This document shows positions 27,272-36,128 of a DNA stretch of 64,000 bases, piece by piece. The stretch is from Cohaesibacter celericrescens. GTDB lineage: Bacteria > Pseudomonadota > Alphaproteobacteria > Rhizobiales > Cohaesibacteraceae. The notes under the pieces are model-generated. The model did not search any database and was not told where the DNA came from. It saw nothing but the letters and a program-made list of their open reading frames with translations. The stretch is from assembly GCF_002866925.1 (NCBI RefSeq), contig NZ_PKUQ01000042.1, positions 248,001 through 312,000 of the forward strand, given 5' to 3'. How positions within the stretch are numbered: the stretch's first letter is position 1; every line of letters starts with the position of its first letter. The position numbers and the translations under genes were made by a program.

Positions 27272-28261
27272 TTAGTCTCCATCCATAGAGTTGAAACCTG
27301 CGGTAATGCCAAGCTTGGGTGCCAGATCCAATGCCAGAGAGTCATTGATTGTATTGATCGCCCCCTGCAAAGCCTCAATCCGAATGCGACTCATCGGATC
27401 ATTCACCCCTTGCAAGACTGGATCGTTCAGGTCTTCCGCCTGTTGGATGACATGTTGGAAGCGGGCGTCTATGGCCTTATCATTATCAGACAACAGCGCG
27501 GCCAATCGTTGGTTGGCTTTGAGAGACAGGATCACATGGCGCAAAGAACGGCCGGATCGGCGTGCTTCAGCCCGCTTTGGGCGCGGCTTGGAAAATGTGC
27601 CCAACGGTCTGCCAAGTCGCGTCATTGCCGTGAACTGCAGTCCAGTGGTCAGGGAAGTGTAGAGCTGTTTGACCGCCTCGTCCCTTGAGCGATAGGTGTC
27701 GTTGTTTGCCTCAGCTAAAAGGCTCGCATAGCCTTGGTTCCAACCTTCCAATATCGCATTGGCATTGGCGGAAATATCCTCTGCGATCACCTTGATAAGG
27801 GCACATGATTTGGACGATGGCTTATCAACAAAAGCAGCATCAAAGAGCAGAAATTCCAAAGCATAAAAGCCACGCGCAGCGATCGAGACATGCTGATAGA
27901 GCGCAAGATCGTCGATGGCAGGGTCTTGGCTACGCAAAAGGCCAGACAATGTTTTGGGTGTAACGCCGCGGCTGTCTGGCCAAAAAGCCAGAGCGAAAGC
28001 GCGATCCTGTTGTTCTGATGGCCCGAACCGCAAATGGCTCACCGCAACCCACGCATCAAAGGCAACATGGAAAGCAGGTGTCAAAGCGTCATGCCCCGCT
28101 TCGCAGCTCGACTCTGAGGCTTTGGCAAGCTCTGCTGAGCGATCTGCCAATTGCTGATAGCCGGACAAAATATGCTGATCGACGATGGCCCTTAGGTCCA
28201 AAGCCTGTGCTGCCACCGGCGCGATCAGCACACTCAAGAAGACCAGACAAACTTTTAGCAT
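27272..28261 (-). CDS. Imelysin-like (peptidase M75 family) protein with altered G-x-H-x-x-E motif
   Basis: A 329-residue secreted helical protein; the signal peptide covers about residues 1-20 (VLIAPVAAQA). Imelysins bind iron-related ligands through a conserved G-x-H-x-x-E motif. Here the equivalent is GFYALE at 131-136, with Tyr133 replacing the histidine, whereas the sister protein at 29837 keeps GYHAIE. The change suggests altered or lost metal binding, or a structural role as partner. The gene lies between the DUF1111 and DUF1513 genes with one-base gaps, so it is expressed with them in iron limitation. Confidence 0.87.
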   Translation of the reverse strand: MLKVCLVFLSVLIAPVAAQALDLRAIVDQHILSGYQQLADRSAELAKASESSCEAGHDALTPAFHVAFDAWVAVSHLRFGPSEQQDRAFALAFWPDSRGVTPKTLSGLLRSQDPAIDDLALYQHVSIAARGFYALEFLLFDAAFVDKPSSKSCALIKVIAEDISANANAILEGWNQGYASLLAEANNDTYRSRDEAVKQLYTSLTTGLQFTAMTRLGRPLGTFSKPRPKRAEARRSGRSLRHVILSLKANQRLAALLSDNDKAIDARFQHVIQQAEDLNDPVLQGVNDPMSRIRIEALQGAINTINDSLALDLAPKLGITAGFNSMDGD

Positions 28262-28262
28262 C

Positions 28263-29777
28263 TTACAAACTCTCTAAAAAGCGGATCAACGCCGCCCGTT
28301 GATCGGGAAGCATGGTGACGACAGCATCCCTTTGGGACTGGGCTTCGCCGCCGTGCCATAACACAGCCTCAAGCAAAGATCGGGCACGGCCATCATGCAG
28401 GAAGTAGGTATGGCCCGACACCTGTTTGGTGGAACCGATACCCCATAAGGGTGGCGTGCGCCACTCCTGACCATCAGCACGGGCTTCGGGTCTGTTATCG
28501 GCCAAATCAGGGCCCATATCATGCAACAACAAATCGGAATAGGGCCAGATAAGCTGAAAACTCTGTTCAGGCTGATCCTTCAGGCGGTGGGTGACAAAAG
28601 AAGGCGTGTGACAGGCAATGCAGCCGGTTTTATAGAACACCTCTTTGCCGCGTAACACATCCGGATTATTGGCTTCGCGTCTGGCTGGCACGCCAAGATT
28701 GCGGCTGTAAAAGGTCACCAAATCGAGCCCGACACTGTCCACTTCCTGCCCGCGCACATCTTTGTCACCATGAGGCGCCGCGCGGCAGTCGATCTGGCGC
28801 TCGGTACACTCACCCCACGGGTTCGGGAACAGTGGGGTAGAGATGCCTATATCTCCCGAAAAGGCAGCGGCGGATTGTTCCTTGACGGTTGGGGCCCCGG
28901 CTTTTAACCCGAAGCGCCCCAACATAGGGGTTTTAAATTCCACAGACCAAACAATGTTTGCACGGCCAGAAATGCCGTTGCCGTCTTCATCATGCGGATC
29001 AGCATTGGCCAAAATATCAGCAGCGGGAATGGCTTCAAGCAGCCCCAAGCCAATCATCTGCGGTGCAATACGCGGGCTCAACATTGCATTGGGGTGCAGC
29101 GGCCCATACCCCAAATCTGCTGCTTTGTAGGTTGGTTTTCGCAGACTTGCCGTTCCACTGCCCGATAAAGTGATTTCTGTTTCTTGGTAGGAGACTTCCA
29201 GACGATATTCGGACGTGTGCCCAGCAAGAGCAAAGTCCTGCATCTGGGTCCCATAGCTCGGCTCGGGTGCCGTTGGGTGATAGCCTTCAATCTTGTCTGT
29301 AAGCGGATGGGATCGAGCCGGAATGGAGACGCGCAGGAACAAAGAGACCGCGCTGTCATCTGCCGTTTCTGGTGGATGGCCCCGACCGTCTTTGACATGA
29401 CATCGGTTGCAGGAGCGGGCATTGTAAAGGGGCCCCAATCCGTCAGAAGCCTTGGTGGACGAGGGAGATGAAACCCATAACTTTTCGAACAACCCATTGC
29501 CGAGTTTAAAATTCAATATGTCGTCGAAGGGCATGTTGCCCGATGCTTGAGAGAATGGGTCTTCATTGCTTTTGAGATGCACGGTTGCAGCGCCAGCGGG
29601 GTTGGCTTCAAAAGGTTGGGCGGTTGTGAAACTTGATGCGGGCGCCGTAACCACACCGATACGTGCGGCTTCCCTGACGGTTCTTGGGACAAAATCCAGA
29701 TGCGGTTCATCCATGGGACCAGCCACAACCGGTAGACTGAACAAAACAGCAATCAACAACGTATAAATTCGGGTCAT
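28263..29777 (-). CDS. DUF1111 di-haem cytochrome-like oxidoreductase
   Basis: A 504-residue periplasmic protein with a signal peptide (about residues 1-19) and two covalent haem sites: CNRCH at 123-127 and CIACH at 386-390. The family is related to di-haem peroxidases and is often called thiol oxidoreductase. In imelysin operons it is thought to change the redox state of iron before uptake. The N-terminal domain and the C-terminal LHDGRARSLLEAVLWHGGEA segment are well conserved. Start is the ATG at 29777. It is separated from the upstream irpA gene by 59 bases carrying a perfect hairpin. Confidence 0.92.
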   Translation of the reverse strand: MTRIYTLLIAVLFSLPVVAGPMDEPHLDFVPRTVREAARIGVVTAPASSFTTAQPFEANPAGAATVHLKSNEDPFSQASGNMPFDDILNFKLGNGLFEKLWVSSPSSTKASDGLGPLYNARSCNRCHVKDGRGHPPETADDSAVSLFLRVSIPARSHPLTDKIEGYHPTAPEPSYGTQMQDFALAGHTSEYRLEVSYQETEITLSGSGTASLRKPTYKAADLGYGPLHPNAMLSPRIAPQMIGLGLLEAIPAADILANADPHDEDGNGISGRANIVWSVEFKTPMLGRFGLKAGAPTVKEQSAAAFSGDIGISTPLFPNPWGECTERQIDCRAAPHGDKDVRGQEVDSVGLDLVTFYSRNLGVPARREANNPDVLRGKEVFYKTGCIACHTPSFVTHRLKDQPEQSFQLIWPYSDLLLHDMGPDLADNRPEARADGQEWRTPPLWGIGSTKQVSGHTYFLHDGRARSLLEAVLWHGGEAQSQRDAVVTMLPDQRAALIRFLESL

Positions 29778-29798
29778 TTTACCGGTCTTAAAATGGCA

Positions 29799-29824
29799 TG
29801 GTGCGGCACCCAAATGCCGCACCA
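29799..29824 (-). terminator. Intercistronic hairpin between irpA and the DUF1111 gene
   Basis: A perfect 10-base-pair stem (29799-29808 with 29815-29824) and a six-base loop sits 12 bases after the irpA stop. It is followed by only four T on the transcribed strand, so it likely attenuates or protects the irpA message rather than fully stopping transcription. Confidence 0.6.
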
Positions 29825-29836
29825 TTAAATCAGTTT

Positions 29837-31114
29837 CTATTCAAAAACAGCTTTTGGATTGTCAAGGCTGTCGGAACCTTCAAATGCGATATTATCGATT
29901 TGCAAAACAGAAACGACCCGCTCAATCGACTTGGTTTGATCAACCAGTGCATCCACACCACCCATGATCAGGGCCTCGCCGCCTGCATTGCCGCGTTCAA
30001 GCATCTGATCATAGCTGAAACCGGCTTCAGCTGCACTTTTGATGCGGCCCAGTTTCATCATTGTGGTGGACAATTTGCTCCGCAGCTCCGCATCCAGTTC
30101 TTCATCAGCATGAGCGACCAAGTCGGACAGGGACGGGCCAGATACAAGCGATCCATCTACACGCACATATTCTCCGAGATAAGCATTCTGAATGCCCAGT
30201 CCGTCATAATAGTGGCTGTTGTGGGTATTGTCCGAGAAACAATCATGCTCTTCTTCAGGATCATTAAGCATCAGGCCCAAGCGCATACGCTCTCCTGCCT
30301 GCTCACCATATGACAGCGACCCCATGCCTGTCAGGATGGTGACGATACCGGCATCTTCATCCGCAAAAAGAGCCTTACGCGCCTCACCGCTTTCGCCCCA
30401 CTGCAATGTCATCCATTGAAGATCAGACACCAGCAGATCCGTTGCAGATGACAAATAGGCGCCGCGACGATCACAATTGCCGCTAGTGCACGCATCACCC
30501 TTGGCAAAATCGGTCCAAGGACGGCTGCCTGCCCCATGCGCATGACCATTGAGGTCCTGCCCCCAAAGCAAAAACTCAATGGCATGGTAGCCGGTCGCAA
30601 CGTTGGATTCGACACCATCGGCTTCATGCAGGGTTTCTGCCAAAAGGTCTGGTGTGATCTGCGTTGCGTCAATCGTCTTGCCAGACAGCTCAAAGTTCGG
30701 GTTTGCGACAACATTAAGCACAGCAAAGGCGTTTTCATCTGAAGGGCCGCCATATGACGCGTCGACATAGTCAATCAGGCCTTCGTCCAGCGGCCAAGCA
30801 TTCACTTTGCCTTCCCAATCATCAACAATGGCATTGCCAAAACGGTAAACTTCGGTTTGCTGATAAGGCACGCGGGACGCCAGCCATGCTTTTTTGGCGG
30901 CTTCCAGATTTACGGCCGAAGGCGCTTCGATCAAAGCCGCGACCGACGCTTGCAAACGTTTTGCAGTTGTCAGGCTGTCGCTATATTTGGCCTCTGCAAT
31001 GTTGGCATAGGTGTCCAGAACAGTCGTTTTGTTGACATGTTCATGGGCCAACGCAGAGGAACCAGCCCCCATCAGCAACAAACAAGAATAGGCTGCAAGA
31101 TTGCGTTTCATCAT
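29837..31114 (-). CDS. irpA: Imelysin-family iron-regulated protein (IrpA-like)
   Basis: A 425-residue exported protein; signal peptide about residues 1-23, ending ALAHEH. It keeps the intact imelysin motif GYHAIE (residues 175-180) followed by FLLWGQD, and has a duplicated helical architecture typical of the roughly 400-residue members. Such proteins are induced in iron starvation and bind iron or an iron chelate in the periplasm. It is the first gene of the operon irpA-DUF1111-imelysin-DUF1513. Either of two adjacent ATGs (31114 or 31111) may be used. Two TGA-N9-TCA boxes lie 160-200 bases upstream. Confidence 0.92.
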   Translation of the reverse strand: MMKRNLAAYSCLLLMGAGSSALAHEHVNKTTVLDTYANIAEAKYSDSLTTAKRLQASVAALIEAPSAVNLEAAKKAWLASRVPYQQTEVYRFGNAIVDDWEGKVNAWPLDEGLIDYVDASYGGPSDENAFAVLNVVANPNFELSGKTIDATQITPDLLAETLHEADGVESNVATGYHAIEFLLWGQDLNGHAHGAGSRPWTDFAKGDACTSGNCDRRGAYLSSATDLLVSDLQWMTLQWGESGEARKALFADEDAGIVTILTGMGSLSYGEQAGERMRLGLMLNDPEEEHDCFSDNTHNSHYYDGLGIQNAYLGEYVRVDGSLVSGPSLSDLVAHADEELDAELRSKLSTTMMKLGRIKSAAEAGFSYDQMLERGNAGGEALIMGGVDALVDQTKSIERVVSVLQIDNIAFEGSDSLDNPKAVFE

Positions 31115-31610
31115 CAGATCACATTCCCAATTTTTCAATCAATTCAAACTCAGATCAACAGGCAACCTGCAAAAACAGACATGTTAGGTCTATCGTCAAG
31201 CAGACACCGCCAAATTTCTAAGCCGCTATTTCAGTGGCATAAAACACCAATCAACGCGGGCGTCAAATAGTTGAATTAAAAAGTCATGTTTGTAAAGTTG
31301 ATTATTTAACTCATCTTATAATATCTGTTGAGATAACCCATAATCCTCTATAAATAAAGACTATTTTCTATACACATAGATATCAGCATTGATGTGTTGT
31401 GAGCGTTTCGCCTTCAAACATGCCTCAATGGATGCCTTCATAGAAAGAAATTTTTGCCATTTTGGACAGTCTGCGACAATCGCCCCAAAAGCCAATTGTA
31501 TCGTAAATCCTGTTGCGCGGAGCTATCTTCCCTTGCCTTTGTTTTGATCTGGTCTCAGATTGAATAGGGAATTTTTAACGCAACGAACACAGCAATCATG
31601 AGGACCGATG
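31115..31610. other. AT-rich divergent intergenic region between irpA and the VIT gene
   Basis: The 496 bases contain no convincing gene and are clearly richer in A and T than the flanks between 31260 and 31400. They hold two TGA-N9-TCA boxes (31272-31313) and presumably both divergent promoters. Nothing else with dyad symmetry or repeats stood out. Confidence 0.5.
31272..31313. promoter_or_regulatory. Two TGA-N9-TCA boxes (iron-responsive RirA-type)
   Basis: TGA-N9-TCA occurs exactly at 31272-31286 and again at 31299-31313, 27 bases apart. This is the consensus reported for the RirA/iron-rhodo box of Rhizobiales and Rhodobacterales. Finding two copies directly upstream of an imelysin iron operon supports iron-dependent repression of irpA, possibly also of the divergent VIT gene. 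Confidence 0.6.
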
Positions 31611-32339
31611 ATGGCTATAGACTGGGATCTTCACCGCAAAGAAGTGCACAATCTGGGCAAGGTACAAGATTTCCTGAAACAGATTGTCTATGGCGGCAAT
31701 GATGGCATCGTCACCACCTTTGCTATTGTTGCGGGCTTTGCAGGGGCGCAAGCAGACGGCACTGCGCAAATCGGAGCGATCGCTGTGTTGGTGTTTGGTT
31801 TGGCCAACCTGTTTGCTGACGCTGTTTCCATGGGGCTCGGGGAGTTTCTGTCGACGCGATCTCAGCAGGACCTTTATTTAAAGCAGCGCAAATTTGTCTT
31901 TGAAGAGCTGAAAAGCAACCCAGTCCATGAACAATCAGAACTTGTGCAGATGATGCGCGAACGTGGTTTGGACGATGATGCATCCGAACGGGTTGCCAAT
32001 GAGTTGATGCAAAGCCCAGAATTGGTGGCAGACCTGATGATGGCTTATGAATTGGAACTGCCAGATATGCGGCAGGTGTCGCCGGTATTGGATGGTCTGG
32101 TTACATTCATTGCCTTTGTCATTTTTGGCAGTGCGCCACTGGTTCCTTATTTCCTGCTGGAGCCAACCCAAAACACCTTTTTCCTGTCGGTTCTTGCTGC
32201 CTTCTCCGCGCTCGTTGGATTGGGATTGCTGCGTTGGTGGTCGACGCGCGAACGCATAGTGCGATGCATTGGAGAAACGGTGCTGGTGGGTAGCGTCTGT
32301 GCGCTCGTGGCCTTTGTTGTAGGCGCGATCGTCAGCTAA
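31611..32339 (+). CDS. VIT1/CCC1-family Fe2+/Mn2+ transporter
   Basis: A 242-residue membrane protein with five likely helices. The first segments carry the family sequence QIVYGGNDGIVTTFAIVAGFAGA and FGLANLFADAVSMGLGEFLSTRS, whose acidic and methionine residues line the metal path. A cytoplasmic helical metal-binding insertion with many Glu and Asp residues follows (about 85-145). VIT proteins move ferrous iron or manganese out of the cytoplasm or into stores. I used the second ATG (31611), six bases after GAGGA, rather than 31608. It is divergent from the iron operon, suggesting a joint role in iron balance. The stop overlaps the convergent thiX stop. Confidence 0.9.
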   Translation: MAIDWDLHRKEVHNLGKVQDFLKQIVYGGNDGIVTTFAIVAGFAGAQADGTAQIGAIAVLVFGLANLFADAVSMGLGEFLSTRSQQDLYLKQRKFVFEELKSNPVHEQSELVQMMRERGLDDDASERVANELMQSPELVADLMMAYELELPDMRQVSPVLDGLVTFIAFVIFGSAPLVPYFLLEPTQNTFFLSVLAAFSALVGLGLLRWWSTRERIVRCIGETVLVGSVCALVAFVVGAIVS

Positions 32340-33061
32340 CGGTCTTTTTCCAGAAACCGCCTCAACAGCAAGTCCGCAGCTTTGTGGAGCAGCAATGTCA
32401 TGGCGACGATCAAGGCCAAGGCGGCAAACATCAATTCTGTGCGCGACCGTGCATTGGCCATCAACATCAGATAACCAAGGCCTTTGGACGCGCCGATCCA
32501 CTCTCCGATCACAGCGCCGGTCGGAGCATAGGTGACCGCAATCCGAACGCTTGCCGCCAGCTGGGGGATCGCTTGTGGCAACCGCAACCAAACCAGCTCA
32601 CGCCACCGGGATGCCTTGGCAATGCGGGCCAAATCCAACGTTGCTTCTGGCGTCGCCAGCATGCCGTCTAGCAAACCGGAAGCGATGGGGAAAAACACCA
32701 ACAAGATCGTCATGGCAACCTTTGGCTCGGTTCCGTACCCAAACCAAAGTGTCAGGATCGGCGCCAGCACAAACACGGGAATGGCCTGCGATGCATTGAG
32801 CAATGGCCGTAGATTAACGCGCACCAGCGGCGACATCATCATAAGAGTGGCAAAGCCCAGACCGAGCAACGCCCCAATCGAAAATCCGGCGATAACTTCA
32901 CCCAACGTAACCAACAAATGCGAGGTCAGTAGCGGTGCGTTTGTCCAAAGCGCTTCCATCACCGCCAAAGGCCCTGGCAGGATAAAACGGGGCAGCAACT
33001 CGGCCCAAGCAATGATCTGCCAGACAATCAAAAGAAATGTCGGTACGATTGCCTTTTTCAC
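32336..33061 (-). CDS. thiX: ABC transporter permease for a thiamin pyrimidine precursor
   Basis: A 241-residue inner-membrane permease of the SsuC/TauC/ThiX type with about six helices. The cytoplasmic EAA loop that contacts the ATPase is seen at ARIAKASRWRELVWLRLPQAIP. It is the last gene of the TPP-riboswitch operon and overlaps the ATPase gene by four bases (ATGA). With ThiY and ThiZ it likely imports N-formyl-4-amino-5-aminomethyl-2-methylpyrimidine or HMP, a guess based on operon context. Its 3' end overlaps the convergent VIT gene by four bases. Confidence 0.9.
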   Translation of the reverse strand: MKKAIVPTFLLIVWQIIAWAELLPRFILPGPLAVMEALWTNAPLLTSHLLVTLGEVIAGFSIGALLGLGFATLMMMSPLVRVNLRPLLNASQAIPVFVLAPILTLWFGYGTEPKVAMTILLVFFPIASGLLDGMLATPEATLDLARIAKASRWRELVWLRLPQAIPQLAASVRIAVTYAPTGAVIGEWIGASKGLGYLMLMANARSRTELMFAALALIVAMTLLLHKAADLLLRRFLEKDR

Positions 33062-33768
33062 GTTTCCCCCCTGATCTGAGTAAGCAGTTCGGCCGCCGCC
33101 AAAGCAAGCGATGGATCAGACAGGCCATGAGGCGTCTCACCCGACAAAGGATTGATTTTTTTAAGTTTCCGATTGGAAAGCAACCAAATATTGCGCCCCA
33201 AACGCAGAGCTTCCGTCGGATCATGGGTAACCAGCAGCACCGCGCGCCCGGCAAATTGTTGATATGCCAACTCTTGCATCAGCGCGCGATTTACCGGATC
33301 AAGGGAAGAAAACGGCTCATCGAGTAAGATCAGCTCGGCATCGCTCATCAAGGTGCGAGCCAAAGCCACGCGCTGGCGCTGCCCACCTGATAATTTGTCG
33401 GGATAGCTGCCTTGATATCCTTGCAATCCCACATCAGCAAGCAAGTCGATTGCCCGCGCCTGATCCGGCCTTCGGCCTGCTAGTTTTTCCAGCAGCATAA
33501 CATTTTGCAATACCGTCAAGCGCGGCTGCATAAGGTCGGTTTGCGCCATCCAGCCGATGCGCTCGGGCACGGCTTTTTGTCCTAGCAGACGAGCAGGAGT
33601 CGCCAGTCCGGCCAACAACCGCAACAGGGTTGATTTGCCCGAACCTGATGGTCCGAGCAAACATGTCCACCCAGCCTCGAGGGCAAGATCGAATGCATCA
33701 ACAAGCACCCTGCCCTCAAGCGTAATCGTCCCAGACACCTCAATGTTTGGCACCGGACTGTCGGGCAT
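33058..33768 (-). CDS. thiZ: ABC transporter ATP-binding protein for a thiamin pyrimidine precursor
   Basis: A 236-residue ATPase with Walker A (GPSGSGKST), Q-loop, signature LSGGQRQRVALART, Walker B (AELILLDEPF) and switch His (LLVTHDP). It energises the adjacent ThiX permease, importing the ligand delivered by ThiY. Start codon overlaps the thiY stop by one base (TAATG) and its stop overlaps thiX. Sequence alone would equally suit nitrate/sulfonate/taurine-type importers; the thiamin assignment rests on the riboswitch-led operon with thiM, thiE and thiD. Confidence 0.91.
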   Translation of the reverse strand: MPDSPVPNIEVSGTITLEGRVLVDAFDLALEAGWTCLLGPSGSGKSTLLRLLAGLATPARLLGQKAVPERIGWMAQTDLMQPRLTVLQNVMLLEKLAGRRPDQARAIDLLADVGLQGYQGSYPDKLSGGQRQRVALARTLMSDAELILLDEPFSSLDPVNRALMQELAYQQFAGRAVLLVTHDPTEALRLGRNIWLLSNRKLKKINPLSGETPHGLSDPSLALAAAELLTQIRGET

Positions 33769-34706
33769 TATTTTGCCCCTAGGTCACGGGCAATGCTCTG
33801 CAGTTCAGGCGCCGATGAGAGCATACCAACCTCTGTTAGGTAAGCACCAAATGCCTCATAGCCCGCTTTGTCGAGCGTCACAGGATCTGTGGCAAATTTT
33901 GGGTAGGTGTCAAACCAAGCCGAATGGTTCAGCGTGTCATCCAATTCGGCTGCATAGGTCTTGAACTGCTCCCAAGTGCCTTCAGGATCATTGCGTATGT
34001 CTGCGGTAGCGCGCGCTGTGGCATCCAGAAACAACTTGATGTCATCATAAGTCTCACGCGTGGCACTGGCCTCATAGATCAGTTCTTCATAGACAGGCAC
34101 GCCGTGATCTTCTGGGTTAAAGCATTTTCCTGTACGCCCCACCGCTTTCATTTGGTGCAGTTCAAAATTGCGAAAAGCGCCAGATGTCGCATCAACTTTT
34201 CCAGCTGCCAGCGCTGAAGTGAGGGCAAAATTGACATTGATCTGTTCCACCTGAGTCGGTTCAACACCATTGGTGCGCAACATGCGATGCATCAAGGCTT
34301 CTTCAATGCCGGGAACGGAAAAGCCGATGCGTTTGCCTTTGAGATCAGCGAGGCTTTTGATCGGGCCATCAGCATCCACCATGACGCAATAAAGCGGAGA
34401 GTTGACCAGTGTGCCAACACGAACAACGGGCAAGCCTTCCTTATGCTGAAGATAAAGCTGTGGTTGATAGGAAACAGCCAAATCCACCTGACCGGCAGCG
34501 GCCATTTTGGGTGGATCAGACGGATCCGCTGGCGCGATGATTTCAACATCGAGGCCGGCTTCTTTGAAATAACCACGTTGCTGGGCAACAATGATAGGAC
34601 CGTGATCTGGATTGATAAACCAGTCTAGCATGATGGAAAGCTTGGTTTCTGCAGCGGCAGGCGTGATGGCAGCAGCAAGCATCAGAGCGGCGATGAACGT
34701 TTTCAT
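33768..34706 (-). CDS. thiY: Periplasmic pyrimidine-precursor-binding protein, NMT1/THI5-like
   Basis: A 312-residue binding protein with a signal peptide (about 1-19). It shows the NMT1/THI5-like core: LSIMLDWFINPDHGPIIVAQ near the mature N-terminus, then YFKEAGLDVE and KGKRIGFSVPG. The tryptophan/phenylalanine-rich start resembles ThiY proteins that hold an aminopyrimidine ring. It lies 10 bases after thiD and directly before the ATPase and permease genes. Together they salvage an HMP-type precursor for thiamin synthesis. No thiC gene is present in the window, which fits salvage rather than de novo pyrimidine supply. Confidence 0.91.
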   Translation of the reverse strand: MKTFIAALMLAAAITPAAAETKLSIMLDWFINPDHGPIIVAQQRGYFKEAGLDVEIIAPADPSDPPKMAAAGQVDLAVSYQPQLYLQHKEGLPVVRVGTLVNSPLYCVMVDADGPIKSLADLKGKRIGFSVPGIEEALMHRMLRTNGVEPTQVEQINVNFALTSALAAGKVDATSGAFRNFELHQMKAVGRTGKCFNPEDHGVPVYEELIYEASATRETYDDIKLFLDATARATADIRNDPEGTWEQFKTYAAELDDTLNHSAWFDTYPKFATDPVTLDKAGYEAFGAYLTEVGMLSSAPELQSIARDLGAK

Positions 34707-34716
34707 ATCGGCTTCC

Positions 34717-35517
34717 TTAGGTCGCCCTTAGGGCAAAAAAGTGATCGGTTGGGCCGTGGCCATGGCCGACAGACAATGCGTCAGCGGCTCGGATTGCGTT
34801 GAGAATATAAGCCTTTGAAGCTTTGGCCGCCTCGAGGCCATCACCAGACAAGGCCAAATGCGTGGCCAATGCCGATGACAGAGTGCAACCGGTTCCATGG
34901 GTGTTTTTGGTGGCAATGCGCTCCGACGGAAACCACTCCATTTGATCCTTGGAGAGATACAGATCAGGACTGTCTTCTGCCCTTAAATGCCCGCCTTTGA
35001 GGAACACAGCCTTGGGGCCAAGGTCAAGCAAAGCACGAGCCTGAGCTTCCATCTCATTTTTATTTATTGCCTCTACACCCCCCAACAAATCGGCCGCTTC
35101 GGGCAAATTTGGTGTGATAATGGCCGCCAAGGGAAGCATAGTCTGACGCAGAGCAGCAACCGCATCTTGTTTAAGCAGGCGGTCACCGCCTTTTGCCACC
35201 ATCACAGTATCGAGCACAATGGGGGCTGGGCAGTCAGCCAGAGCGTCTGCGACCGCAGTGACAATCTCGACGGTGCCCAACATGCCAATTTTGATGGCGC
35301 TGACGTCAATATCAGCAAGGATGGCGGCGATCTGATCTGTTATAAAATCCGGCGGTGTCGGCACCCAACCGGTTACCCCTTGGGTGTTTTGCGCCGTCAT
35401 GGCAGCGATCACCGCCATCGCATATCCACCATTGGCGGAAATGGACTTTATGTCAGCCTGAATGCCAGCCCCACCCGAAGGGTCAGAGCCTGCAATGGAA
35501 AGAATATTCGGTATCAT
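34717..35517 (-). CDS. thiD: Hydroxymethylpyrimidine/phosphomethylpyrimidine kinase
   Basis: A 266-residue ribokinase-fold enzyme that phosphorylates HMP twice to HMP diphosphate. Visible motifs are the substrate-binding SIAGSDPSGGAGIQADIKS at the N-terminus and the anion-hole/catalytic region TKNTHGTGCTLSSALATHLA near residue 210. Length is typical (about 265). Its ATG overlaps the thiE stop by four bases. Product HMP-PP is condensed by ThiE with the thiazole phosphate made by ThiM, all encoded in this operon. Confidence 0.96.
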   Translation of the reverse strand: MIPNILSIAGSDPSGGAGIQADIKSISANGGYAMAVIAAMTAQNTQGVTGWVPTPPDFITDQIAAILADIDVSAIKIGMLGTVEIVTAVADALADCPAPIVLDTVMVAKGGDRLLKQDAVAALRQTMLPLAAIITPNLPEAADLLGGVEAINKNEMEAQARALLDLGPKAVFLKGGHLRAEDSPDLYLSKDQMEWFPSERIATKNTHGTGCTLSSALATHLALSGDGLEAAKASKAYILNAIRAADALSVGHGHGPTDHFFALRAT

Positions 35518-36128
35518 GCCGCCTCCCAACTGGCGACAAGCTGCCTCGTGGCCAGTTCGGGATCGACAGCACCGGAAATAGCTGAAACGATGGCCAGACC
35601 GGCACAACCCGCCGCTTTCACCGTTGCAATGTCAGCCTGCTTGACACCACCAATGCCGACACAGGGCACTGGCGCAGCTTTGGCTATGCGCGCCAGTGTT
35701 TCAAAACCAATGGGCGTTGCATGGTTCAGTTTTGATGCGGTCGCTCGCACCGGTCCTGCCCCAATATAGTCCAGAGTGCCTTTCGGAAGCGCGGCCATTG
35801 TTGCCAATTGCACTTCATTCTCAATCGACAGTCCCAAAATCTTATCGAGGCCAAGGGCGGCTCGCACAGCCACAGGATCGCCATCAGATTGGCCCATATG
35901 AAGGCCAGATGCACCACTCGCCAAGGCGACTTCAACACGATCATTAATGATCAAGGGAATATTGAAATCCTCGGCCATGGCAACCAATCGTCTGGCCTGA
36001 GCAATCAAGACCGCATCGCTCGCTGTTTTGTCGCGCAGTTGGATCACTGAGGCCCCACCCTTCAACGCAGCAAGGACCAGCGAATCGTCGGGATTATGGG
36101 GGGTTACGAAATAGACGGAGAGATTCAT
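35514..36128 (-). CDS. thiE: Thiamine-phosphate synthase
   Basis: A 204-residue TIM-barrel enzyme joining HMP diphosphate and thiazole phosphate to form thiamin phosphate. It has VIQLRDK, the ASGLHMGQSD loop, GPVRATASK and the phosphate-binding GIGGVKQADIATVKAAGCAG. The family arginine/lysine pattern is intact and the length is normal. Four-base overlaps with both thiM and thiD indicate translational coupling. Confidence 0.96.
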   Translation of the reverse strand: MNLSVYFVTPHNPDDSLVLAALKGGASVIQLRDKTASDAVLIAQARRLVAMAEDFNIPLIINDRVEVALASGASGLHMGQSDGDPVAVRAALGLDKILGLSIENEVQLATMAALPKGTLDYIGAGPVRATASKLNHATPIGFETLARIAKAAPVPCVGIGGVKQADIATVKAAGCAGLAIVSAISGAVDPELATRQLVASWEAA

